Counted from the stretch's first letter, positions 37,914-49,088 are shown. The stretch: DNA of 64,000 bases from Arthrobacter sp. ATA002 (GCF_026898095.1 NZ_CP114015.1:930001-994000); one strand, 5' to 3'. The notes: generated from the sequence alone by a model not told the origin. Made by a program: numbers and translations.

Positions 37914-38855
37914 ATGAGTATCGAAAGGCCCGCCGCACCCTCACGGGACGGCGGGCTTTTTCGTATCCGGATGGACCTGTCCTACGACGGCGCCGCTTTT
38001 TACGGCTGGGCTGCGCAGGACGGCCTTCCCACAATCCAGGGCAGTCTTGAGGCGGCCCTGGAGGTGCTGATCCGCCGTCCTGTGCGTTTGACCGTCGCCG
38101 GCCGGACTGATTCGGGAGTGCACGCCCGGGGCCAGGTTGTGCACTTCGACCTCACCGAATCCGAGTGGGCGGGGCTTTCGCGAGGCGCGGCACTTACCCC
38201 CGCAGAAGCCCTGGTCCGCCGTATGCGCGGAATCCTGAACAAGGACCTCACCATGGCTCTGCGCAGGGCGAAGGCACCCAAGCGGGCTATTCATGCCATG
38301 GAAGGGGCGATCACGGTCCGGTCGGCCTCTGTGGCACCCGAGGGCTTCGATGCGAGGTTTTCAGCCCTGTGGCGCCGCTACAGCTACCGGATCGCCGACC
38401 GGGATGCCAGCCGTGATCCCCTGACCCGCAATACAACGCTGTGGCATGACTTTGCACTGGACGTGGTCCGGATGAACGCAGCGGCCGAAGCCGTCCTTGG
38501 GGTGCGGGACTTCCTCTCGTACTGCAAGCCCCGCACCGGTGCCACCACCGTTCGGGAACTGCAGGAGTTCTCCTTCCTGCGGCGCCCCGACGGCGTCATC
38601 GAGGCCCATGTGCAGGCTGACGCCTTCTGTCACAACATGGTCCGGTCCCTCGTCGGAGGGGCCATACTCGTGGGGGCGGGGGAGCGGACTCCTGAGTGGC
38701 TGGAGCGCAGACTGCTGGCACGGATCCGTGATTCGAAGTCCCTCCTGGCCGCACCACATCCGCTGATCCTCGAAGAGGTAAGGTATCCGGCTGATGCGGA
38801 ACTGCACCGGCGGGCAGAGAGCACTCGGGCCAAACGTCCGGTGTCCGGCTTTTGA
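37914..38855 (+). CDS. truA: tRNA pseudouridine(38-40) synthase
   Basis: It makes pseudouridine at tRNA positions 38-40. ATG 37914 gives 313 residues; GTG 37893 is an alternative. The catalytic aspartate is D66 in AGRTDSGVHARG. FRIRMDLSYDGAAFYGWA is the first conserved strand, which rules out a later start at the internal ATG 37971. The rplQ terminator lies within codons 4-16 of this gene. The stop overlaps the -35 box of the rplM promoter. Confidence 0.93.
   Translation: MSIERPAAPSRDGGLFRIRMDLSYDGAAFYGWAAQDGLPTIQGSLEAALEVLIRRPVRLTVAGRTDSGVHARGQVVHFDLTESEWAGLSRGAALTPAEALVRRMRGILNKDLTMALRRAKAPKRAIHAMEGAITVRSASVAPEGFDARFSALWRRYSYRIADRDASRDPLTRNTTLWHDFALDVVRMNAAAEAVLGVRDFLSYCKPRTGATTVRELQEFSFLRRPDGVIEAHVQADAFCHNMVRSLVGGAILVGAGERTPEWLERRLLARIRDSKSLLAAPHPLILEEVRYPADAELHRRAESTRAKRPVSGF
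37924..37961 (+). terminator. U-tract terminator inside the 5' end of truA
   Basis: A 12-bp stem (37924-37935 with 37949-37960, one G-U pair) ends in TTTTT. It terminates the infA-rplQ transcript, yet lies inside the truA coding region. Any truA mRNA starting upstream must pass it. Confidence 0.75.
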
Positions 38856-38880
38856 CCTCCACCCGCAAGCAGGCTATTGT
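38852..38880 (+). promoter_or_regulatory. promoter for rplM-rpsI
   Basis: TTGACC (38852-38857) and TATTGT (38875-38880) are 17 bases apart. The -35 box includes the truA stop. The leader to rplM would be about 210 bases. Confidence 0.65.
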
Positions 38881-39097
38881 TTATAGTCGTTGTGCGTGTC
38901 CTACCTCGATAGGTCTATGCCCACGGGAGCGGCTCGGTTGCAGAGCCACCTGGCCCCGGGGAAATAGCCGAGTACATCAGGACCACTGGTTACATCAGTC
39001 CTCACCTGACCATCCGGTAAACGCATAGAGAAGCTGCGGACCATGTGGCATCCATATGAGCCGCGCCACCTAAGAAGAAGAAACGAAGGCAAAAACC

Positions 39098-39541
39098 GTG
39101 CGTACGTACACCCCGAAGCCCGGCGACATCAACCGCCAGTGGCACGTCATTGACGCCACCGACGTTGTCCTAGGCCGTCTTGCCAGCCAGACCGCAACAC
39201 TGCTGCGCGGAAAGCACAAGCCGACCTTCGCTCCCCACATGGACATGGGCGATTTCGTCATCATCATCAACGCTGAGAAGGTTGCCCTCACCGGCGCCAA
39301 GCTCGAACAGAAGCGTGCCTACCGCCACTCGGGTTACCCGGGCGGTCTGTCCTCCGTCAACTACGCAGAGCTGCTGGAGTCGAATCCGGTACGTGCAGTT
39401 GAGAAGGCCATCCGCGGCATGCTGCCCAAGAACTCCCTGGCTGCACAGCAGATCAGCAAGCTCAAGGTCTACCGCGGTGCAGAGCACCCGCATGGTGCCC
39501 AGCAGCCCAAGACCTTCGAAATCACCCAGGTCGCCCAGTAG
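39098..39541 (+). CDS. rplM: 50S ribosomal protein L13
   Basis: L13 is an early 50S assembly protein. The protein has 147 residues and starts at GTG 39098. [20 protein letters not shown] and [18 protein letters not shown] are conserved. It is co-transcribed with rpsI, which starts 39 bases after the stop. Confidence 0.98.
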   Translation: MRTYTPKPGDINRQWHVIDATDVVLGRLASQTATLLRGKHKPTFAPHMDMGDFVIIINAEKVALTGAKLEQKRAYRHSGYPGGLSSVNYAELLESNPVRAVEKAIRGMLPKNSLAAQQISKLKVYRGAEHPHGAQQPKTFEITQVAQ

Positions 39542-39580
39542 TTCTGGCCCGCCAACTAAAGAATTAATTCAAGGAGAATC

Positions 39581-40078
39581 GTGGCTCAGAACACTGAAGA
39601 GCTCAATGAAACGACCGAGGAGCTTTCGAGCTACACCTCGGAAACCCCTGACGCAGCCGAGGCTGCCGTCAAGGAACGCCCGGCACTGACCGTTTCCGGT
39701 TCGGCTGTTGGCCGCCGCAAGCAGGCTATCGCCCGCGTGCGCGTTGTTCCCGGCACCGGCAAGTGGCTGGTCAACGGCCGCGATCTGGCTGCCTACTTCC
39801 CGAACAAGCTGCACCAGCAGGACGTCAACGAGCCGTTCAAGGTCCTTGATCTCGACGGCGCCTACGACGTCATTGCCCGCATCCACGGCGGTGGCCCCTC
39901 CGGCCAGGCCGGTGCGCTGCGCCTGGGTGTTGCCCGCTCGCTGAACGAAATCGACCGCGAGAACAACCGCCCGACCCTGAAGAAGGCCGGCTACCTGACC
40001 CGTGACGCCCGCGTCATCGAGCGCAAGAAGGCCGGTCTCAAGAAGGCCCGCAAGGCTCCGCAGTACTCCAAGCGCTAA
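39581..40078 (+). CDS. rpsI: 30S ribosomal protein S9
   Basis: S9 contacts P-site tRNA with its C-terminal tail. The protein has 165 residues and starts at GTG 39581 after AAGGAGAA. Residues 1-40 are an acidic Glu/Thr-rich extension. The core opens [20 protein letters not shown], and the tail ends RKAPQYSKR, as required for tRNA contact. Confidence 0.98.
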   Translation: MAQNTEELNETTEELSSYTSETPDAAEAAVKERPALTVSGSAVGRRKQAIARVRVVPGTGKWLVNGRDLAAYFPNKLHQQDVNEPFKVLDLDGAYDVIARIHGGGPSGQAGALRLGVARSLNEIDRENNRPTLKKAGYLTRDARVIERKKAGLKKARKAPQYSKR

Positions 40079-40086
40079 AGCGCCTA

Positions 40087-40121
40087 CCCTGGCTGCTGCC
40101 GCTGCGCGTCAGCAGCCAGGG
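40087..40121 (+). terminator. rpsI terminator
   Basis: CCCTGGCTGCTG and CAGCAGCCAGGG form a perfect 12-bp stem with an 11-base loop, nine bases after the rpsI stop. Confidence 0.75.
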
Positions 40122-40136
40122 CCCTCGGCGCTTTTC

Positions 40137-40245
40137 GGCGCTTGGCTCCACAAACGCTAATTCAGGCGCTTGGCTCCACAAGCGCTAATTCAGCGACTGG
40201 CTCCCCAAGCGCTGGTTCGGGGCTTGGCTCCGTAAGCGCTACAGC
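40137..40245 (+). repeat. four tandem 26-28 bp repeats with palindromic cores
   Basis: Copies: 40137-40164, 40165-40192, 40193-40219 and 40220-40245. The first two differ at one base. The core CGCTTGGCTCCACAAGCG is a dyad: GCGCTTG and CAAGCGC flank GCTCCA. Copies 3 and 4 have diverged, but the TGGCTCC centre is kept. The array is not CRISPR because there are no spacers. Confidence 0.85.
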
Positions 40246-40250
40246 AAAAG

Positions 40251-40282
40251 GTGCGTCTTCCAGTATTTGGAAGGCGCACTTT
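40251..40282 (+). terminator. second hairpin with short U tract before glmM
   Basis: GTGCGTCTTCCA and TGGAAGGCGCAC form a 12-bp stem with one G-U pair and a 5-base loop. AAAAG precedes and TTT follows, extending the stem. Confidence 0.7.
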
Positions 40283-40461
40283 CTGCGTTTGGAGGGATAA
40301 CAATCTCCCCAAGCGGCCACCCCAATGTGTGTTCTTCATCACTGAAACTACCTGCCGCCCGGTCCGCACTTAGTCGGCCGCGGCATGGGAGTGGCACAAT
40401 AGCCCAGTGGGTTGCCAATGAGCGCCTGCAGCCCTGCCCCCCTGTTTGAGGATTATGTGCG

Positions 40462-41823
40462 ATGACGAGACTGTTTGGAACCGATGGCGTCCGAGGATTG
40501 GCCAACGGCCTGATCACTGCCGAAGTGGCAATGGGCCTGGCGCAGGCGGCCGCCGTCGTTCTGGGCCATCGGCGCGTCGAGGGCGGGCGCCGGCCCGTCG
40601 CCGTCGTGGCACGCGATCCCCGCATCAGCGGGCACTTCATTTCCGCGGCAGTGGAAGCAGGGCTCGCGAGCTCCGGCGTTGACGTTTTCGACGCCGGTGT
40701 CCTGCCGACCCCCGCGGCAGCGTTCCTGGTTGCGGACCTCGACGCCGACTTCGGCGTGATGATTTCCGCCTCGCACAACGCGGCACCTGACAACGGCATC
40801 AAGTTCCTGGCCCGCGGCGGTCAGAAGCTCGACGACGCCGCCGAGGACGACATCGAACGCGAAATGCTCAAGCCCAGCCTGCGTCCCACCGGTGCCAACG
40901 TTGGTCGTATCCACCGGTTCGCGGACGCCGAAGACCGCTATGTCATCCACCTGCTCCAAACCCTGCCCAACCGGCTCGACGGGCTGAAGGTTGTCCTGGA
41001 CTGCGCCCACGGTGCTGCCAGCGGCTGCTCACCCCAGGTCTTCGCCGACGCGGGCGCTGAGGTGGTGGTGATCGGAGCGGATCCCGACGGCGTCAACATC
41101 AACGACGGATACGGATCCACGCATCTGGAGAAGCTGCAGGCCGCTGTGATCGAGCACGGAGCGGACCTCGGTGTGGCGCACGACGGCGACGCCGACCGCT
41201 GCCTGGCCGTGGACCATGAGGGAACCGTCGTGGACGGCGACCAGATCATGGCGATCATGGCCGTGGCACTGAAGTCCGCCGGCAAACTCAAGGATGACAC
41301 CCTTGTGGCCACCGTCATGAGCAATCTGGGGCTGAAGCTCGCACTGCGCGAGGCCGGCATCAGCCTCCGCGAGACCGGGGTGGGGGACCGTTACGTGCTC
41401 GAAGGAATGCGCGAAGGCGGCTACAGCCTGGGCGGTGAGCAGTCCGGGCACGTCATTTTCTCCGAATACGCGACGACCGGTGACGGCGTCCTGACCGGTC
41501 TCCAGCTTGCCGCACAGGTGAAGCGCACCGGTCGGACGCTCAAGGAACTGGCCCAGGTCATGAACAAGCTTCCCCAGGTCCTGATTAACGTCAAGGGCGT
41601 CGACAAGGGGGCAGTCGGCAGCAACGAAGCCGTCCTCCGGTCCGTGACGGACGCCCGGATGCTTCTCGGCGAAACAGGCCGGGTGCTGCTGCGTCCCTCG
41701 GGCACGGAAGCCCTCGTCCGGGTCATGGTCGAAGCAGAGGACATGGAAACAGCTGCCTCGGTGGCCGCGGATCTGGCGGCAACAGTGGAGAACAACCTGG
41801 CGCTGGAGCCCACTGAGGCCTGA
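40462..41823 (+). CDS. glmM: phosphoglucosamine mutase
   Basis: It converts glucosamine-6-phosphate to glucosamine-1-phosphate for UDP-GlcNAc and the cell wall. The protein has 453 residues. The phosphoserine is S104 in [15 protein letters not shown]. The metal loop is [11 protein letters not shown], the sugar loop is GGEQSGHV, and the phosphate-binding [15 protein letters not shown] lies near the C-terminus. It acts after GlmS, encoded 2.5 kb downstream. Confidence 0.97.
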   Translation: MTRLFGTDGVRGLANGLITAEVAMGLAQAAAVVLGHRRVEGGRRPVAVVARDPRISGHFISAAVEAGLASSGVDVFDAGVLPTPAAAFLVADLDADFGVMISASHNAAPDNGIKFLARGGQKLDDAAEDDIEREMLKPSLRPTGANVGRIHRFADAEDRYVIHLLQTLPNRLDGLKVVLDCAHGAASGCSPQVFADAGAEVVVIGADPDGVNINDGYGSTHLEKLQAAVIEHGADLGVAHDGDADRCLAVDHEGTVVDGDQIMAIMAVALKSAGKLKDDTLVATVMSNLGLKLALREAGISLRETGVGDRYVLEGMREGGYSLGGEQSGHVIFSEYATTGDGVLTGLQLAAQVKRTGRTLKELAQVMNKLPQVLINVKGVDKGAVGSNEAVLRSVTDARMLLGETGRVLLRPSGTEALVRVMVEAEDMETAASVAADLAATVENNLALEPTEA

Positions 41824-41843
41824 GGCCCGGGCCTGCGTCGTGC

Positions 41844-41863
41844 GGCCCCGGGTGCCCGGGGCC
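41844..41863. terminator. bidirectional hairpin between glmM and coaA
   Basis: GGCCCCGGG-TG-CCCGGGGCC is a perfect 9-bp inverted repeat between the convergent glmM and coaA genes. It could serve both. Confidence 0.6.
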
Positions 41864-41871
41864 AGGCGCGG

Positions 41872-42873
41872 CTACGTTTTGCGCAGCAGCATCCGGGTCA
41901 CCGAGTGGCCGGCATCCTTGCTGAGGACCAGCTGGGCGCGCCCGCGCGTCGGCAGGACGTTGGTCACCAGATTCGGTTCATTGATGCGCTTCCAAATATC
42001 CAGGGCCGTGGCGCGCGCCTCGCTGTCGGTGAGGCCCGCGTAGCGGTGAAAGTAGGATTCCGGATCGGCGAACGCTCCGCCGCGCAGTGACATGAAACGC
42101 TGGACGTACCATTCCTCAATGTAGGAGGTCCGGGCGTCCACATAAATGGAGAAGTCGAAGAAATCGCTCAGTGCGAGGCCCGCCCGGCCGTCGGCCCGGG
42201 TGCGGGCAGGTGCGAGGACGTTGAGGCCTTCAACGATCAGCACGTCGGGGCGGCGGACGACAATCTCCTCGTTTGGCACGATGTCGTAGGTCAGATGCGA
42301 GTAGCGCGGAGCCCGCACTTCTTCGGCGCCGCTCTTGACGGCGCTGACAAAGCGCAGCAGGGCACGGCGGTCGTAGGACTCCGGGAACCCCTTGCGATCC
42401 ATCAGCCCCCGCCGCTTAAGTTCAGCGTTCGGATAAAGGAACCCGTCCGTGGTCACCAGCTCGACATTCGGCGTTTCCGGCCAGCGGCGCAGCATCTCCC
42501 GCAGCACGCGTGCCGTCGTCGACTTGCCGACCGCCACCGATCCGGCCACACCGATCACGAACGGTGTCCGCGTGGTCTTCTCGCCCAGGAATGTGGTGGT
42601 GGCGCTGTGCAGCCGCCCGGCCGCGGCGACGTAGAGATTCAGCAGGCGGGAGAGCGGCAGGTAGACCTCCCGGACCTCATCCAGGTTCAGTTTCTCGCCC
42701 AGGCCGCGAAGCCTCAGGATGTCGTCCTGGTTCAGCGGCGACCGAATTTCATTGGAAAGACGGGACCAGGTCTGCCGGTCCAGTTCCACGAACGGCGAAA
42801 AACCGCTGTCGGCTGCATTCCCGGCGGAGGCCTTGGCCGGATGGGGGACTGCCTTGGATGTATGGTCTGTCAC
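41872..42873 (-). CDS. coaA: type I pantothenate kinase
   Basis: It phosphorylates pantothenate, the first step of CoA synthesis. The protein has 333 residues and starts at GTG 42873. The P-loop is [32 protein letters not shown] and VIVEGLNVL are conserved, and [10 protein letters not shown] is typical of the CoaA fold. It is divergent from glmS and probably leaderless. Confidence 0.96.
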   Translation of the reverse strand: MTDHTSKAVPHPAKASAGNAADSGFSPFVELDRQTWSRLSNEIRSPLNQDDILRLRGLGEKLNLDEVREVYLPLSRLLNLYVAAAGRLHSATTTFLGEKTTRTPFVIGVAGSVAVGKSTTARVLREMLRRWPETPNVELVTTDGFLYPNAELKRRGLMDRKGFPESYDRRALLRFVSAVKSGAEEVRAPRYSHLTYDIVPNEEIVVRRPDVLIVEGLNVLAPARTRADGRAGLALSDFFDFSIYVDARTSYIEEWYVQRFMSLRGGAFADPESYFHRYAGLTDSEARATALDIWKRINEPNLVTNVLPTRGRAQLVLSKDAGHSVTRMLLRKT

Positions 42874-42879
42874 TTTACG

Positions 42880-42907
42880 ATTCTGCCCTGCCTTGCAGCC
42901 ATTCCAA
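42880..42907 (-). promoter_or_regulatory. leaderless promoter for coaA
   Basis: On the minus strand TTGGAA and CAGAAT are 16 bases apart. Six bases after CAGAAT is the GTG start, so the mRNA would begin on the start codon. There is no ribosome site. Confidence 0.5.
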
Positions 42908-42984
42908 AACGGCCGTGCCGCGGCGCGGAGACCGTGTGTTTGGCGGCCGATACGGTCCTTTCGCGATGTAGCTGCTCCTGCCGG

Positions 42985-42990
42985 TAGTCT
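42985..42990 (+). promoter_or_regulatory. -10 box for leaderless glmS transcript
   Basis: TAGTCT lies seven bases before ATG 42998, with no Shine-Dalgarno sequence between them. Confidence 0.45.
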
Positions 42991-42997
42991 TAGCCCT

Positions 42998-44893
42998 ATG
43001 TGTGGAATCGTAGGATATGCCGGTCGCCGCCCCAGTGCCGCCGCCGCAGGGGAGCTTAAGAGTCACGCGCATGGCGCGCTCGACGTCGTCATGGAAGGCC
43101 TGCGCAGGCTGGAGTACCGGGGGTACGATTCGGCGGGCGTAGCGGTGCTGACCGAAGCCGGAATTGACTCACGTAAGAAATCGGGCAAGCTGGCCAACCT
43201 GACTGCCGAGCTGGCTGCGGCCCCGCTGCCGGAGGCAACCACAGGCATCGGGCATACCCGCTGGGCGACCCACGGCGGACCCACCGACGAAAACGCCCAC
43301 CCACACCTGGCTGATGGCGGGCGCCTGGCCCTGATCCACAACGGGATCATCGAGAACTTTGCCGAGCTCAAAGCGGAGCTGCTGGCCGCCGGCGCCGAGT
43401 TTATTTCCGAGACGGACACCGAGGTGGCCGCCGCCCTGCTGGCTTCGGTCTACCGCGGTGAGGGCGGGGGAGACCTGGCCCTGTCCATGCAGCTGGCCTG
43501 CCGCCGGCTCGAAGGTGCCTTCACCCTGCTGGCCATCCACGCCGATTCACCCGACGTCGTTGTCGCCGCCCGCCGCAATTCCCCGCTTGTCGTGGGGCTG
43601 GGCGACGGCGAGAACTTCCTGGGGTCGGATGTCTCGGGGTTTATCGACTTCACCCGCCGGGCCGTTGAACTGGGCCAGGACCAGATTGTCACCATCACTC
43701 CCGAATCGGTGGAAATCACCGACTTCTACGGCAATCCTGCCTCCGGCACCGAGTTCGAGGTGAATTGGGACGCCGCCGCTGCGGAAAAGGGCGGATACCC
43801 CTCCTTCATGGAGAAGGAAATCAATGACCAGCCCCAGGCCGTGGGCGACACCCTGCTGGGGCGGTCCGATCTGGAGGGCCGCCTGACCCTGGACGAGCTG
43901 CGCGTTGACCCCGAGGACCTGAAGGCCGTCAACAAGATCATGGTCCTGGCCTGCGGAACCTCCGCCTACGCCGGCCAGGTCGCCAAGTACGCCATTGAGC
44001 ACTGGTGCCGGATTCCGGTGGAGGTCGAGCTCAGCCACGAGTTCCGGTACCGCGATCCAATCGTGGACGGCAACACGCTGATCGTCGCCATTTCCCAGTC
44101 CGGCGAGACCATGGACACGCTTATGGCGGTCCGCTACGCCAAGGAACAGGGCGCCAAGGTGCTGGCGATCTGCAACACCAACGGCTCCACTATTCCGCGT
44201 GAATCCGACGCCGTGCTCTACACCCACGCCGGCCCTGAAATCGCCGTCGCCTCCACGAAGGCCTTCCTGGCCCAGATCACGGCCGCCTACCTGCTCGGCC
44301 TCTACCTGGCCCAGCTGCGCGGCGACAAGTTCCAGGGCGAGATTAAGGACATGTTGACGGACCTCGCCAAGGTTCCCGCCAAGATCCAGCAGGTGCTGGA
44401 CAACTCCGGGCAGATCAAGGAACTGGCCGGGCTGATGGCGGACGCCAAGTCCGTCCTCTTCCTCGGCCGCCACGTCGGATTCCCGGTGGCGATGGAAGGT
44501 GCCCTGAAGCTGAAGGAACTGGCCTACATCCACGCCGAGGGTTTCGCTGCGGGCGAGCTCAAGCACGGCCCGATAGCACTCATCGAAGAGGGGCAGCCCG
44601 TCTTCGTTGTGGTCCCCTCTCCGCGCGGCCGCGATTCGCTGCACGCCAAGGTGGTTTCCAACATCCAGGAGATCCGGGCCCGCGGTGCCAAGACCATTGT
44701 CATTGCCGAAGAAGGCGACGACGCCGTGAAGGCCTATGCCGAGCACGTCTTCTACGTGCCGGAAACACCCACCCTGCTGGCGCCGCTGCTGACCACCGTT
44801 CCGCTGCAGATTTTCGCCTGTGCCCTGGCCACGGCCAAGGGATATGACGTGGACCAGCCGCGCAACCTGGCCAAGTCCGTCACGGTCGAGTAG
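42998..44893 (+). CDS. glmS: glutamine-fructose-6-phosphate aminotransferase
   Basis: It makes glucosamine-6-phosphate from fructose-6-phosphate and glutamine. The start is fixed at ATG 42998 because Cys2 (MCGIVGYAG) must become the N-terminal nucleophile. The frame is open further upstream, but those starts would block the enzyme. The protein has 631 residues: a glutaminase domain to about 245, then two SIS domains ([13 protein letters not shown] and [20 protein letters not shown]). The C-terminus ends [12 protein letters not shown], as in the family. Confidence 0.97.
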   Translation: MCGIVGYAGRRPSAAAAGELKSHAHGALDVVMEGLRRLEYRGYDSAGVAVLTEAGIDSRKKSGKLANLTAELAAAPLPEATTGIGHTRWATHGGPTDENAHPHLADGGRLALIHNGIIENFAELKAELLAAGAEFISETDTEVAAALLASVYRGEGGGDLALSMQLACRRLEGAFTLLAIHADSPDVVVAARRNSPLVVGLGDGENFLGSDVSGFIDFTRRAVELGQDQIVTITPESVEITDFYGNPASGTEFEVNWDAAAAEKGGYPSFMEKEINDQPQAVGDTLLGRSDLEGRLTLDELRVDPEDLKAVNKIMVLACGTSAYAGQVAKYAIEHWCRIPVEVELSHEFRYRDPIVDGNTLIVAISQSGETMDTLMAVRYAKEQGAKVLAICNTNGSTIPRESDAVLYTHAGPEIAVASTKAFLAQITAAYLLGLYLAQLRGDKFQGEIKDMLTDLAKVPAKIQQVLDNSGQIKELAGLMADAKSVLFLGRHVGFPVAMEGALKLKELAYIHAEGFAAGELKHGPIALIEEGQPVFVVVPSPRGRDSLHAKVVSNIQEIRARGAKTIVIAEEGDDAVKAYAEHVFYVPETPTLLAPLLTTVPLQIFACALATAKGYDVDQPRNLAKSVTVE

Positions 44894-44896
44894 CCG

Positions 44897-46807
44897 GTGA
44901 TTATCGGCATCGGGGTGGACGTGGTCGACGTGCCGCGGTTCGGGCGCCAGCTGGAACGGACGCCCGGCCTGCGCGCCCGGCTGTTCGTTCCGGCCGAACG
45001 TGAGCTGAACCTGCGGTCCCTTGCCGCGCGCTTCGCCGCGAAGGAAGCGGTTGCCAAGGCGCTGGGCGCACCGGCGGGGATGAACTGGCAGGACTGCCAA
45101 GTGGACCTCGACGCCGCCGGCGCTCCCAGCGTCAGCGTGCAGGGCACAGTTGCAGCGGCTGCCGACGCCAAGGGCGTGCGCACCTGGCACCTCTCGCTCA
45201 GCCATGACGGCGGCGTCGCCACTGCCATGGTGGTGGCCGAGGGCTGGTCTGGACCCATGATCAGTGCGTACTCCGGCACCGCTGTGCGGGCCGCGGAAAA
45301 GCCGTTGCTCGACGCCGGAGACGGTCCTGCACTGATGCAGCGGGCGGCGTACGGACTCTATGCCGCATGCGTGCGTGAACTGCTCGCCGTCCGGGGTTCG
45401 GTGTACGGGGCCCGGGTGGCGGTACTGGCCGGGGCCGGCAACAACGGCGGCGACGCCCTGTACGCTGCCGCCCGGCTGGCGCGGCGCGGGGCCGGCACCA
45501 CGGCGGTCCTGACGTCCGGTAGAGCGCACCCGGAAGCCCTCGCCGAATTCCGCCGGCAGGGCGGCCGGGTGGTGCGGCTCTCTGCCGGCTCGGCCTCCGC
45601 GGCAGCCCTCTGCGCGGACGCCGACCTGCTTCTTGACGGAATCCTCGGGACCGGAGGCAGGGGCGGCCTGCGCGGGGAGGCAGCAGCACTGGCACGGCAG
45701 CTGCCCGCGGACGCCGGGCCGCTGATTATTGCCTGCGACCTGCCCAGCGGTGTGGACGCCGACACCGGGGAAACCGGCGGCGTCCATCTGGCCGCCGATC
45801 TCACCGTCACTTTCGGGGCCGTGAAGACCGGACTGCTGGCCGGCCCGGGAGCAGTCGCGGCGGGACGCATTGAGGCCGTGGACATCGGACTGCCGCTGCC
45901 GGCGTCTCCGGACGTGCGCCGGCTCGAGCCGGCGGATCTGGCCGGGCTGCTGTCCGTTCCCGCCAAGACAGACCATAAATACACCCGTGGAGTGCTCGGC
46001 ATAGCCGCCGGGTCCGCCGCCTACCCCGGTGCCGCCGTTCTGGCCACCGGCGCGGCGCTGGCCGCCGGCGTCGGCATGGTCCGCTACCTGGGGCCCGAAG
46101 CAGTATGCCGCCTGGTCAACGCCGCACACCCCGAAGCCGTCTGCGCCACCGCAGCGGTTCCGCACACGCATGTCCAGGCGTGGCTTGCCGGTCCGGGAGC
46201 CGGTGCGGACGAAGACCAGCGCCGGCGCGCCCTGGACGCCATGGCGTCAGGGCTTCCCGCCGTCGTCGACGCCGATGCCGTGGGCTACGCACAGCCCGGC
46301 CTCGGGCAGCAGGTAGTTCTTACCCCGCATGCCGGTGAGCTGACGGCTCTCCTGACCAGGCTCGGCGAGACCGTCACCCGGGACCGCGTCGAAGCGGATC
46401 CGCTTCGGTACGCCCGCCTGGCGGCAGGCCTGACGGGAGCAACAGTCCTGCTCAAGGGGTGGGCCACCGTTACCGCTGCACCCACCGGCGAAACCTTCAG
46501 CCAGGCGGACGCAACGCCGTGGCTGGCCGCAGCCGGCAGCGGCGATACGCTGTCCGGCATCCTCGGATCCCTGCTCGCTACGGACCGGCACGGCCGGGAC
46601 GGGTATCCCGAGCCCCCGCCCGGACACTATGCGGCCCTGGCCGCTGCTGCGGCCGCCATCCACGGCCGGGCCGGCGCCCTTGCCGCAGCCTCCGGCCCGG
46701 TGGAGCCGTCCGGGCTGCCGGCCGCCGTACGCGCCGTCGTCGGGGATCTCGCCTCCGATCCGTCCCGCGCGGCCGCCGGCGGGGCAGATGCCGGGCGGGG
46801 CTGGTAA
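44897..46807 (+). CDS. acpS-nnrDE: fused holo-ACP synthase and NAD(P)HX epimerase/dehydratase
   Basis: One frame of 636 residues covers three activities. Residues 1-116 are a complete AcpS ([13 protein letters not shown] with the metal Asp, and [13 protein letters not shown]). It transfers 4'-phosphopantetheine to acyl carrier protein. A four-residue link (WSGP) leads to M121-I-S-A-Y-S-G-T, where an NnrE epimerase domain normally begins ([17 protein letters not shown]-like, [12 protein letters not shown]). From about residue 355 comes the NnrD ADP-dependent dehydratase ([24 protein letters not shown]). The two genes are usually separate. A single missing base does not give a stop at the junction, but a lost stop codon (TGG for TGA) could explain it. 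Confidence 0.88.
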   Translation: MIIGIGVDVVDVPRFGRQLERTPGLRARLFVPAERELNLRSLAARFAAKEAVAKALGAPAGMNWQDCQVDLDAAGAPSVSVQGTVAAAADAKGVRTWHLSLSHDGGVATAMVVAEGWSGPMISAYSGTAVRAAEKPLLDAGDGPALMQRAAYGLYAACVRELLAVRGSVYGARVAVLAGAGNNGGDALYAAARLARRGAGTTAVLTSGRAHPEALAEFRRQGGRVVRLSAGSASAAALCADADLLLDGILGTGGRGGLRGEAAALARQLPADAGPLIIACDLPSGVDADTGETGGVHLAADLTVTFGAVKTGLLAGPGAVAAGRIEAVDIGLPLPASPDVRRLEPADLAGLLSVPAKTDHKYTRGVLGIAAGSAAYPGAAVLATGAALAAGVGMVRYLGPEAVCRLVNAAHPEAVCATAAVPHTHVQAWLAGPGAGADEDQRRRALDAMASGLPAVVDADAVGYAQPGLGQQVVLTPHAGELTALLTRLGETVTRDRVEADPLRYARLAAGLTGATVLLKGWATVTAAPTGETFSQADATPWLAAAGSGDTLSGILGSLLATDRHGRDGYPEPPPGHYAALAAAAAAIHGRAGALAAASGPVEPSGLPAAVRAVVGDLASDPSRAAAGGADAGRGW

Positions 46808-46899
46808 TGTCCGCCGTTTAATGCTGGGCCGAGTCTGCGGTAGAAAGTAAGTCGACATACTATTTAATTGTTGTCATCTGGACTAGTCAGGAGCTCTAA

Positions 46900-49088
46900 A
46901 TGGAAGTTTGGCCGGGAGATGCCTATCCGCTGGGCGCGACCTATGACGGAAACGGCACCAACTTTGCCCTGTACAGCGAGGTGGCTGATTCGGTCACGCT
47001 GTGCCTGTTCGACGATGACGGCGGCGAAGAATGCGTTCGCCTTACCGAGGTGGACGGCTACGTATGGCACTGCTATCTGCCCCATGTCCAGCCCGGGCAG
47101 AAGTACGGTTACCGGGTGGACGGCCCGAACGACCCGGAAAACGGCAACCGGTGCAATCCGAACAAACTTCTCCTGGACCCCTACGCCAAGGCCGTCACCG
47201 GCGAAATCGACTGGGACCAGGCTCTGTTTGGCTACAACTTCGGCGACGAAAACTCGCGCAATGACGAAGACTCCGCGCCGCACATGATGATGGGCGTTGT
47301 CATCAACCCGTTCTTTGACTGGGACGGCGACCGCAAGCCCAGGATTCCGTACCACCAGTCGGTGATTTATGAAGCCCACGTCAAGGGACTGACCGAACGG
47401 CATCCGGACGTCCCCGAGGAGCAGCGCGGCACCTACGCCGGAGTGGCCCATCCCTCGGTCATCGCGCACCTGCAGAAGCTGGGCATCACCGCAATCGAGC
47501 TGATGCCGGTACATCAGTTCGTGAACGATTCCACGCTGCAGGACAAAGGCCTGTCCAACTACTGGGGCTACAACACCATCGGGTTCTTCGCGCCGCAGAA
47601 CACCTACAGCGCCACCGGCGACAGGGGCCAGCAGGTACAGGAGTTCAAAGCCATGGTGCGCGCGCTGCATCTGGCCGGCATTGAAGTGATCCTTGACGTG
47701 GTGTACAACCACACAGCCGAGGGCAACCACCTGGGCCCCACGCTTTCCTTCCGCGGTATCGACAACCAGGCGTACTACCGGCTGATGGATGACGACAAGC
47801 GGTACTACATGGACTACACCGGCACGGGCAACTCGCTGAACGTGGGCAACCCGCACTCGCTGCAGCTGCTCATGGACTCGCTGCGTTACTGGGTGACGGA
47901 GATGCATGTGGACGGCTTCCGGTTTGACCTCGCGTCCACCCTGGCCCGCGAGTTCTACGACGTCGACAAGCTCTCCACCTTCTTCGAACTGGTGCAGCAG
48001 GACCCCGTGGTTTCCCAGGTGAAGCTGATCGCCGAGCCCTGGGACATCGGTCCGGGCGGTTACCAGGTGGGCAACTTCCCGCCGCAGTGGACGGAATGGA
48101 ACGGCAAGTACCGCGACACCGTCCGTGACTTCTGGCGCGGTGAACCGTCGACGCTGGGCGAGTTCGCTTCGCGGATCACCGGTTCCGCCGATCTCTACGA
48201 GTCCTCGGCCCGCCGCCCGGTGGCCTCGATCAACTTCGTGACCGCCCACGACGGCTTTACACTGCATGACTTGGTCTCGTACAACGAGAAACACAACGAA
48301 GCCAACGGCGAAGACAACAACGACGGCGAATCCCACAACCGCTCCTGGAACTGCGGCGTGGAGGGGCCCACCGACGACCCCGCGGTGCTCTCGCTCCGTG
48401 CCCGGCAGCAGCGGAACTTCCTGGCGACCCTGCTGCTCTCGCAGGGTGTGCCGATGATCGCGCACGGCGACGAACTCGGACGCACCCAGCAGGGCAACAA
48501 CAACACCTACGCGCAGGACTCCGAACTCAGCTGGATCAACTGGGACGCCATGGACGCACCGCTGATGGAATTCACGGCGGCGGTGAACACCCTGCGGGCC
48601 GAGCACCCGACATTCCGGCGCCGCCGGTTCTTCGACGGCGCCCGGTGCGCCGCGGCGAGGGCGAGGCGCTGCCGGACATCGTATGGCTGACGGAGGACGG
48701 CACGCCGATGACCCAGGATGACTGGGACACCCCGGTCAGCCGCTCGCTCGGCGTGTTCCTCAACGGCCAGGGAATCTCCGGCAAGGACGCCCGCGGGCAG
48801 CGCATCACCGACCTGAACTTCCTGCTGTACTTCAACGCCCACGACGAGGCCGTCAAGGTCACCATTCCGTCGCAGGAATACGCCCCCATGTGGGACCAGG
48901 TCATTGACACTGCGGGGGAGTACGCGGACTCGGCACCCATTCCCGCCGACGGCCAGATCACCGTCGCGGCCAAATCCATGGTGGTGCTGCGCGCCCACGA
49001 GGAGGAAGAGGAACACGACCACTCAGTGGCGGCATCCCTCGCCGTGCTGGCCGGCTCCAAGGCACAGAACCCGGCGGCCGCGGTATGA
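46900..49088 (+). CDS. glgX: glycogen debranching enzyme GlgX, apparent 1-base deletion
   Basis: It removes limit-dextrin branches from glycogen and releases maltooligosaccharides for TreY. ATG 46900 follows CAGGAG. GH13 motifs: [19 protein letters not shown] (nucleophile Asp), LIAEPWD (acid Glu) and [10 protein letters not shown]. After FRRRRFFDG the frame fails. One extra base in 48637-48641 gives R-P-V-R-R-G-E-G and joins the C-terminal part to TGA 49086-49088, 729 residues. The stop overlaps treY (ATGA). Confidence 0.93.

Larger units (their letters stand above)
40079..40461 (+). other. intergenic region with terminators and repeat array before glmM
   Basis: This 383-base stretch has no gene. 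In order it holds the rpsI terminator, four tandem palindromic repeats, a second hairpin with a short U tract, and about 170 bases of upstream sequence for glmM. I could not pick out a convincing glmM promoter. Confidence 0.6.

Noticed and set aside
40137-40245. CRISPR array
   Set aside because: The units are directly tandem, without unique spacers, and no cas genes are present.
43547-46171. 874-residue open frame antisense to glmS and acpS-nnr
   Set aside because: It overlaps two clear genes fully and has low-complexity composition typical of shadow frames.
46864-48606. 580-residue open frame antisense to glgX
   Set aside because: It lies opposite a gene with intact GH13 motifs and has no support of its own.
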